The notes under the pieces are model-generated. The model was not told the origin of the DNA and did not search any database. It worked only from the letters and a program-made list of their open reading frames with translations. DNA of 64,000 nucleotides from Lysinibacillus sp. SGAir0095 (GTDB lineage: Bacteria > Bacillota > Bacilli > Bacillales_A > Planococcaceae): assembly GCF_005491425.1 (NCBI RefSeq), contig NZ_CP028083.1, positions 520,001-584,000 of the forward strand, written 5' to 3'. Of the stretch, positions 63,011 to 64,000 are shown in pieces; positions within the stretch are counted from its first letter, which is position 1, and every line of letters begins with the position of its first letter. Made by a program: the position numbers and the translations under genes.

Positions 63011-63852
63011 CAGTTAATGAAGATATTTTCAATTTAAAATCACAGCTTACTCAGTTAGATGTAACATAGGTAGATGACTTAGGCTTGCTAATTAATAATA
63101 TGTTAAGCCATATTGGTTCTGTGGATTCGGAACTAAGGGACAACCTTATCTATCCAACATTTATGAAGCTTATTGAACAAGAAAGATTAACTAGAAATCA
63201 ATTTCAAAATCTATTTGAAGCTTGCTTAGATGATAATCATTTGTTTTATAAGATTGGAGAGAAAAACACAGACTCTGTATTTACAAGGTCTTTTTCATCG
63301 TTGGTGGTAGCTGGTCTTTTGTTTAAGGATAGCCAATTAGAGTTGTTAACGAAAGAATCTTTTGCGGTTGCATTAGATAAGAGTGTGTCTTACTTAATAA
63401 GTGAACAGGATACAAGAGGTTATGTAGATGAAAAGGGATGGGCACATAGTGTGGCACATGGGTCGGACTTGTTAGTCTCAATAGTTAAACATTCGAAATT
63501 TAGGATAGAGGATTCCATTATTATATTGGATACAATTCATAATTGCCTATTTAAAGACGCAACATATACTGATGAAGAAGATGAACGTTTGGTTTTTGTT
63601 ATACAGGCCCAGTTTGAAAGGAATCTGGACGAAAAGATATTGGAAAAATGGATTCTTCAAATACTTAAAGACCTTGAATTAATTTACTTCAATGAAGGCT
63701 TCTCTAATAAATATTTCCGAACCAAATTCAACATTACAAACTTCCTAAAATCGCTATATTTCATTATTGGTTTTAAAAACGAGAAATCAAATATTAGAGA
63801 GCTGATTAATAGAAGTTTGAAAGAACTTCATCAAAAGCTATATGGTGTATAG
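63007..63852 (+). pseudogene. DUF2785 gene with in-frame TAG at codon 21
   Basis: Reading from ATG 63007, 20 codons (MTVNEDIFNLKSQLTQLDVT) run into TAG at 63067-63069, after which the same frame continues for 260 codons (VDDLGLLINNMLSHIGSVDS, SVAHGSDLLVSIVKH) as DUF2785. A single G-to-A change of a TGG would explain it. ATG 63007 overlaps the kinase stop, so this was probably the original start. Re-initiation at TTG 63085 is possible but lacks a good site. Confidence 0.82.
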
Positions 63853-63889
63853 TATAAAAGATTTATTACATTTATTAACCAACTATTAT

Positions 63890-63935
63890 AACCCCTCCTT
63901 CATTTATCTAAGGCTGAAGTAGGGGTTCTTTTTTC
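63890..63935 (+). terminator. Intrinsic terminator
   Basis: AACCCCTCCTTCA with TGAAGTAGGGGTT (one mismatch), then CTTTTTTCTT. The remaining bases to 64000 show no gene. Confidence 0.88.
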
Positions 63936-64000
63936 TTAAAAATATTATTACCCATTATTATAATCTATTGAATTTTCAGTCTGATAGGCATATAATCGAA

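Overview
The window looks like chromosomal DNA of a low-GC, spore-forming Gram-positive of the order Bacillales, most likely Planococcaceae (Lysinibacillus/Solibacillus-like). This rests on strong AGGAGG-type ribosome-binding sites, frequent TTG and GTG starts, a T-box leader, a Zur box, DesK/DesR-like and MocR regulators, UV-damage endonuclease UvsE, and PaiA and YjcF relatives. The genus call is an inference; there is no rRNA or tRNA gene to anchor it. No insertion sequence, phage module or CRISPR array was seen.

Layout. 1-9.5 kb: a chemotaxis receptor cut by the window edge, a two-gene ABC exporter, a divergent YczE/YjcF versus MarR/PaiA locus with paired operators, and a 608-residue helical-repeat protein. 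9.5-15 kb: a T-box leader with a UUC (Phe) specifier in front of an AroP/PheP-like permease, then a Zur-controlled zinc-sparing pair (cysteine-poor L33 and the GTPase ZagA). 16-30 kb: a MerR regulator with a 19-bp-spacer promoter, a MocR regulator, two MFS transporters, a DUF418/DesK-like/DesR-like operon, a mechanosensitive-channel-like protein and a LysR gene with a 24-bp internal duplication. 30-38.5 kb: small metabolic genes, a BirA-type operator before bioY, a deletion scar that beheads two divergent genes (MFS and LysR), and a response regulator-ABC-kinase operon.

38.5-43 kb is the most interesting part. An Msr-type ABC-F gene sits behind a leader that encodes an ErmD-leader-like macrolide-arrest peptide, several intrinsic terminators, a second hexapeptide ORF and mutually exclusive hairpins next to its ribosome-binding site. 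Just downstream, eight tandem units of about 177 bp each carry, on the minus strand, a promoter-like element of sigma-G type with invariant 17-bp spacing, a ribosome-binding site with an 8-11 codon ORF, and an intrinsic terminator. This looks like an array of small RNA or micropeptide genes that may be expressed in the forespore.

43-64 kb: an EamA transporter and AraC regulator, several GNAT acetyltransferases, an erythromycin-esterase-family gene broken by a frameshift, uvsE with its ribosome-binding site inside a hairpin, NUDIX, GyrI-like and DinB genes, and a complete malonate-utilisation locus (madLM transporter, GntR regulator, mdcH-A-B-C-D/E-G with the beta and gamma decarboxylase subunits fused). 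In that pathway MadLM imports malonate, MdcB and MdcG make and attach the prosthetic group of the carrier protein MdcC, MdcH primes it, MdcA swaps acetate for malonate and MdcD/E decarboxylates. The window ends with an aminoglycoside-phosphotransferase-like kinase and a DUF2785 gene carrying an in-frame stop.
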